64,000 bases of DNA, from positions 53,802,372-53,866,371 of the forward strand of contig CM051518.1 of the NCBI GenBank assembly GCA_028015205.1. Reading direction: 5' to 3'. Source of the stretch: Mytilisepta virgata (Eukaryota; Mollusca; Bivalvia; Mytilida; Mytilidae). Positions within the stretch are counted from its first letter, which is position 1; the number at the start of each line of letters is the position of its first letter. Under the pieces are notes generated by a model. The model made no database searches. It was given only the letters and a program-made list of their open reading frames with translations, and was not told the origin of the DNA. Of this stretch, positions 62,101-64,000 are shown in pieces. A program made the position numbers and the translations under genes.

Positions 62101-62888
62101 CATTAATGAGTCCAAGATAAAAGTATATGCCTGGTCCTCCATAGGTAAAGAACAGCAAACCAGTCTGCATGTCTGTCCTCAAAGTTAAGTGTATTCCAAT
62201 GATATCTTTAACCTCTAAGGTGGTTGGAAGCATTGTAATAAACCCTAAAAACAATGTTCAATGCTATGTAAACAAAAAAGTTTTATATTAATTATAAAGA
62301 TTACTTGTTATGACTTTTTAACTTAAAAACTAATTGAAAAAAATATTTAAAAGTCAAATAAAATTAAAAATGCACAATAATGAAATACATTCATGACACT
62401 GTCATGGGAGATAACTCAAACTTCTGTTTCCTGCCAACATGAAGTTCAATATAAAGCTATGATGCCTAAGCAAAATAAAACCTTGTTTGCACTAGAGAAC
62501 TTTTCAGAATATATGTTGAGATTTGATATATCAGTGCTTGGTGAAACTCCAAAAACTATCATTACAATCAAATTCTCTCATATGTTTTTACCTTGTCCCA
62601 TAAAATGTACACCAGATTCTAAATTGGTAGGACATCCCTGCCAGTTAGCAAAAGCTAGTTCAAATATTTCTGCCTTGGCCCAGTCCAATGGTTCCCAAAC
62701 CTCTACTGGATACAACTGCTGCAATATCTCCACATCTTTTATACAACCTTGGAAACTCTTCTCTAAAACTTGTTTTCTTGTATCTGAACCACCAGTTCTC
62801 CTTACAAAATTTTTTGGAACCCCACCAATATAAACTCCAGAAGTAGGTCCAATTATAGTACCAGTGGCACATACACTCTCTCTTGTTC
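29121..62888 (-). CDS. USH2A: Usherin (USH2A), C-terminal part, 43 exons
   Basis: Large extracellular-matrix/adhesion protein anchored in the membrane; in vertebrates part of the hair-cell ankle-link and photoreceptor periciliary complex. Exons 5' to 3', listed low-high: 62592-62888, 61822-62244, 60421-60645, 59968-60048, 59427-59609, 58356-58469, 57625-57794, 56534-56663, 55642-55829, 55158-55305, 54438-54752, 53971-54150, 53071-53221, 52617-52756, 51890-52026, 51248-51383, 50732-51031, 50319-50537, 49156-49347, 48070-48315, 47360-47572, 46398-46600, 45466-45674, 45147-45246, 44640-44785, 44170-44300, 43733-43920, 42901-43051, 42335-42538, 42020-42217, 40940-41094, 39381-39579, 38720-38827, 35199-38189, 34485-34684, 33828-33923, 32527-32771, 31986-32209, 31538-31717, 31049-31129, 30291-30523, 29665-29895, 29121-29189. 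All phases match: 3575 codons plus stop. Order: laminin G, about 29 FN3 (PNG-type loops), Cys-doublet block, membrane span, PYIRERSPL, C-terminal DTIL. The 5' half is outside the window. Confidence 0.95.
30291..30523 (-). CDS. USH2A: Usherin transmembrane exon
   Basis: Contains the juxtamembrane KFYREIWFIVL and a single hydrophobic span of about 23 residues ending LLACCL (residues 3419-3441 of the part seen here), followed by the cytoplasmic PYIRERSPL motif that closely matches vertebrate usherin. The cytoplasmic tail is about 134 residues, spread over this and two further exons, rich in Asp, Ser and Asn. Confidence 0.92.
30655..30885 (-). repeat. Inverted relative of the 28560-28790 element
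   Basis: Starts with GATTGATGGATGGATGAATT and continues with blocks complementary to the intergenic element at 28560-28790 (GCTGAGCCTGACTTTTAA, ATGCTAGCTCA, GACACATTATACGGACTCCGA). It lies in an usherin intron. Short open frames across it are not genes. Confidence 0.6.
32868..33045 (+). repeat. Dispersed short element, copy 1 (partner 45931-46085)
   Basis: Contains TTATCTGACCCTACCTAACC, CTTTTACAGTGGCAGTCAAA, CCTGAAGAAGCATGAAATAT and a TTAAGCAAACAACAACCAAC tail. A copy with the same blocks in the same order is at 45931-46085, ending GACGTTAAGCAACAATCAATC. It is SINE-like in size and tail, but I do not see a convincing pol III promoter. Confidence 0.6.
33190..33760 (+). repeat. Tandem-module repeat family, copy 3
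   Basis: Three units of about 170 bp phased on TCCTATGTTAAAC (about 33199, 33371, 33538), each with TTCGGCTCTG, TCATCGGATATAATTC-like and GGACCACCTAAGGA blocks and an AGACAAGAAGATCTTTAA end. It closes with ACGGACGCCAAGTGATGGCA and GGGCCAGGTGAGC, the terminal module shared with 1-1072 and 6540-7787. It is in an usherin intron. Confidence 0.75.
35199..38189 (-). CDS. USH2A: Giant usherin exon with about 11 FN3 repeats
   Basis: A single 2991-bp exon (about 997 codons) with no internal stop. Eleven FN3 B-C strand motifs can be counted, most of form W-x-P-P-x-x-P-N-G (for example WEPPINPNGEI, WQPPVYPNGII, WVPPTFPNGAI). The second is atypical (WDVVDFTGGPVDQYG). Several domains carry the paired-Cys variant, AC-x3-GC. 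The exon enters and leaves in phase 1. The last domain is completed in the next exon. Most other exons of this gene are 70-315 bp. Confidence 0.93.
38427..38684. mobile_element. TTAA-flanked MITE, second family
   Basis: A 258-bp element with TTAA on each side (38423-38426, 38685-38688) and ends GGGGGTAC and GTACCCCC. It is unrelated internally to the GGATGTTCGCT family but has the same TTAA target, so a piggyBac-type transposase is inferred. It is in the usherin intron upstream of the giant exon. Confidence 0.75.
40437..40595. mobile_element. Short TTAA-associated MITE
   Basis: About 159 bp with left end GGATTGTT and right end AACAATCC(T), plus subterminal mirrored blocks GGAACAAGTTATA and TATAACCTGTTCC. 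TTAA is present at 40433-40436 and 40596-40599. It is in an usherin intron. Confidence 0.55.
42335..45246 (-). CDS. USH2A: Usherin cysteine-doublet region
   Basis: Six consecutive exons (45147-45246 to 42335-42538) encode about 306 residues between FN3 repeats with no FN3 signature. Thirteen adjacent Cys-Cys pairs are seen, including TCCNG, YGCCG, VCCAG, QCCKD, VCCPD, KCCGS, QCCGG, VCCGD, HCCST, LCCTS, KCCGL and SCCNN. The spacing is roughly 12-20 residues, often CC followed by Gly within two residues. Single-Cys stretches bound it on both sides. The fold is unknown to me; a disulphide-dense, EGF-unrelated insert is inferred. I recall a comparable Cys-rich insert in vertebrate usherin but cannot align it here. 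Confidence 0.85.
45931..46085 (+). repeat. Dispersed short element, copy 2 (partner 32868-33045)
   Basis: Shares TTATCTGACCCTACCCAACC, TTTTACAGTGGCAGTCAAAA and CCTGAAGAAGCATGAAATAT with the copy at 32868-33045 and ends in GACGTTAAGCAACAATCAATC. It lies in an usherin intron and is non-coding. Confidence 0.6.
46531..46850. repeat. USH2A: 134-bp tandem duplication across an usherin exon acceptor
   Basis: GCTACCC-type unit starts are at 46531, 46665 and 46799, giving a 134-bp period and about 2.4 copies. The first unit holds the first 70 bases of the exon 46398-46600 plus its acceptor and adjoining intron. The second repeats them with few changes, including an AG acceptor in the same context at about 46735. 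The third is partial and diverged. Only the copy nearest the rest of the exon gives a complete FN3 strand. Confidence 0.85.
49691..50088. mobile_element. pogo/mariner-type MITE, relative of 3940-4421
   Basis: Ends CAGTCAAACCTG and CAGGTTTGACTG are perfect 12-bp inverted repeats; TA precedes the left end and TG follows the right end, so one target copy has decayed. The ends match the element at 3940-4421. The interior contains repeated phrases such as GCGGTCACTTGTCTTATGCG and CGGTCACCTGTCTTATGTGG. About 398 bp, non-coding, in an usherin intron. Confidence 0.7.
56914..57471. mobile_element. Tigger/pogo-like MITE
   Basis: 558 bp flanked by TA (56912-56913, 57472-57473). Left end CAGTGGAACCCCC, right end read inward CAGTGGAACCTC. 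The interior repeats CCTCTGAAAACCGG several times and is rich in CCGG. The CAGTGGAACC end and TA target are typical of pogo/Tigger relatives from memory. No transposase frame is recognised. Confidence 0.65.
58551..58628. repeat. Near-perfect 36-bp-arm palindrome
   Basis: AAACTGGAACTGGTCATTAA continuing to CTAATACAG (ends 58586) is mirrored after the loop GATTTT by CTGTATTAGACCTGTATTAA through CCAGTTCCGGTTT, with one mismatch. A second, looser inverted repeat follows at about 58770-58875 (ATATAAAGCCCGTATTATGTC against GACATAATATAGGCTTTATAT). Together they may be one foldback element in an usherin intron. Confidence 0.8.
59150..59290 (+). repeat. Dispersed repeat with GGACGGACGGAC stretch (partner 63660-63830)
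   Basis: ATATAAAGTTTCATCAAAAT, GGTTTAGGAGGAGTTG, CTTACAAGG, a GGACGGACGGACAGG stretch and GATTCCTATATAC then AACTTTGTTTGC occur in the same order at 63680-63830. It is another member of the repeat class whose copies end in GGACGGAC-type sequence. Non-coding. Confidence 0.65.
60421..62888 (-). CDS. USH2A: Usherin laminin G exons
   Basis: The exon at 62592-62888 encodes the end of one laminin G domain (VYIGGVPKNF, then GCIKDVEIL). Exons 61822-62244 and 60421-60645 encode the next: LRTDMQTGLLFFTYGG, LINGALHMQFS, GYWHTVTVKK, DVFVGGLPP and GFGGCLKDVRI, the canonical laminin G landmarks with the closing Cys. The rest of the third exon begins the following FN3 series. This matches the two laminin G domains between the FN3 blocks of vertebrate usherin. 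The start of the first domain is to the right of the window. Confidence 0.9.
60872..61558. mobile_element. Possible 690-bp foldback/MITE element
   Basis: CAATTTTTGTGGATT at 60872-60886 is exactly mirrored by AATCCACAAAAATTG at 61544-61558; flanking blocks (TTCGTGG, CCACGAAT) are also mirrored. No protein motif lies between. Exact borders and target duplication are not clear. It lies in the intron between the two usherin laminin G exons. Confidence 0.5.
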
Positions 62889-64000
62889 CTGTATAAAATA
62901 TTAAATAAAATCAGGAAAGATGTAAAAATAGTTGTGAATAAAATTTAAAATACTGTGAAAATCTTATTATTTTTTAATTCCAACACAATAACATAACAAA
63001 AGTCAATTTTCTGTTGTAATTAATTAGTTAAAACTAAATTGGAGGCTTAGGGTTTAAGCTGAAACAGCTATCCTGCCAACCTTCCAGTGTAAAAAAAAAT
63101 GTTTTTCTCTTTTGGGGACCACACATTTTATTTACCCATTTCATACTTTTTTACTGCCAAGATATCCACCATACACACAAATGTGCACTCAGTACATGTA
63201 TGAAGAATATATGAAATTGTGGAGCAAATTATGACAGTACTTGTTAGATTTCTTTGTCTGCTGTTCTGTATAACGGTAATTCGTTGTTATTACCTCACCT
63301 GAATAATCTTTTTAAATTACATGTGACTTGATGCACAGTAATAAAAGTGTTGTTGGTTTGCTGGAAGTTTTGTTGAATGCATTTAGGAATTTTTTGTGAA
63401 GAACTCATTCACCAAATCCTTTCTTATAAACTAACAGATATCCAATAAAAGATGTTCTTTATCAAGTTTTTCATTTATTATTGTAAGAAATGCTGTTTAA
63501 GGTGGCCTAATTAGCTGTCAAATCATATCAAAACTAGAACTGTGAGTAACCTCATTGAGTGATACCCCCCACTTGCAATACTAGGAGTTGCCCTTACAAG
63601 CTTTAAACATGTAAAACCTGTTGGATTATCTCCCTTTACAAGCATCTGGCAATAATTATCATACGATGCCCAACCTTCATATAAAGTTTCATCAAATTCC
63701 ACTGAACGGTTTAGGAGGAGTTGCACTTACAAGGAACATGGACGACTGGATGGACAGACAGACAAACGGCGCAACAGATGAACGGATTGGACAAGGTGAT
63801 TCCTATATACAGCCCCCAACTTTGTTTGCAGGGAATATAATAAACTCATGAATATATCCATTCATATCAAAACTCAAATTGATTTGGACAAAGGGTTTCA
63901 AGGGAAAGGCTTTCTTGCAAGTCACTGGCCAGTAAAACAATGTCAAGTGATGATATTAGTCCAATCAGTCCTATAATTCTATAGTCAGTGGATATAAATA
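62889..64000. other. Usherin intron running off the window
   Basis: No further exon with laminin G, EGF-laminin or FN3 signature was found on the - strand. A repeat related to 59150-59290 lies at about 63660-63830. The next 5' usherin exon, which must end in phase 1, is expected beyond 64000. Confidence 0.6.

Noticed and set aside
62660..62872. Open frame of 70 residues on the - strand over the first usherin exon
   Set aside because: It is in a different frame from the laminin G sequence, which alone joins in phase to the next exon.
29121..62888. Several separate FN3 genes rather than one
   Set aside because: Every one of 43 exons joins its neighbour in matching phase with GT-AG borders, and the total is an exact multiple of three from the first full codon to the single stop.
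1..64000. CRISPR-like or prokaryotic mobile-system interpretation of the regular repeats
   Set aside because: Repeats are 130-180 bp, adjacent without unique spacers, and sit in introns of spliced eukaryotic genes.

Overview
This is eukaryotic, intron-rich, AT-rich nuclear DNA. No operons, Shine-Dalgarno signals or prokaryotic gene packing are visible. The four protein-coding genes are bilaterian orthologues. The repeat landscape (tandem modules with degenerate GGACGGACG ends, a SINE, TTAA- and TA-flanked MITEs, a Helitron) resembles bivalve molluscs, most likely a mussel; that assignment is inference from memory of mytilid repeats. Exon coordinates were derived by hand from GT/AG (in one case AT/AC) boundaries and checked by reading-frame phase at every junction.

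Layout. 1-2965 is intergenic repeat. 2966-11467 (+) is a complete eight-exon cytochrome P450 of the CYP2 type (508 codons plus stop). 11652-15046 (-) holds the last four coding exons of RRP15, a ribosome-biogenesis protein, tail-to-tail with the P450 across only 184 bp; its 5' coding end is unresolved. 15096-16469 is a Helitron-like element and the DNA up to 20789 is repeat-rich. 20790-27436 (+) is DCAF4 (643 codons plus stop), a WD40 substrate receptor for CUL4-DDB1 ubiquitin ligase. Its first intron has textbook minor-spliceosome (U12, AT-AC) signals. 29121-62888 (-) is the 3' part of usherin (USH2A): 43 exons, 3575 codons plus stop, from the laminin G domains through about 29 fibronectin III repeats, a cysteine-doublet region, the transmembrane segment and a C-terminal PDZ ligand. 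The 5' half lies beyond the right edge.

The genes do not form a pathway; they are unrelated neighbours (oxidation, ribosome assembly, ubiquitination, adhesion or extracellular scaffold). I found no RNA genes, CRISPR arrays or defence system. The most interesting signals are the U12 AT-AC intron, the 2991-bp multi-FN3 exon, the cysteine-doublet block, decayed tandem copies of the PDZ-ligand exon, a 134-bp duplication spanning a usherin splice acceptor, the shared convergent poly(A) signal, and several transposons whose ends and target duplications can be read directly.
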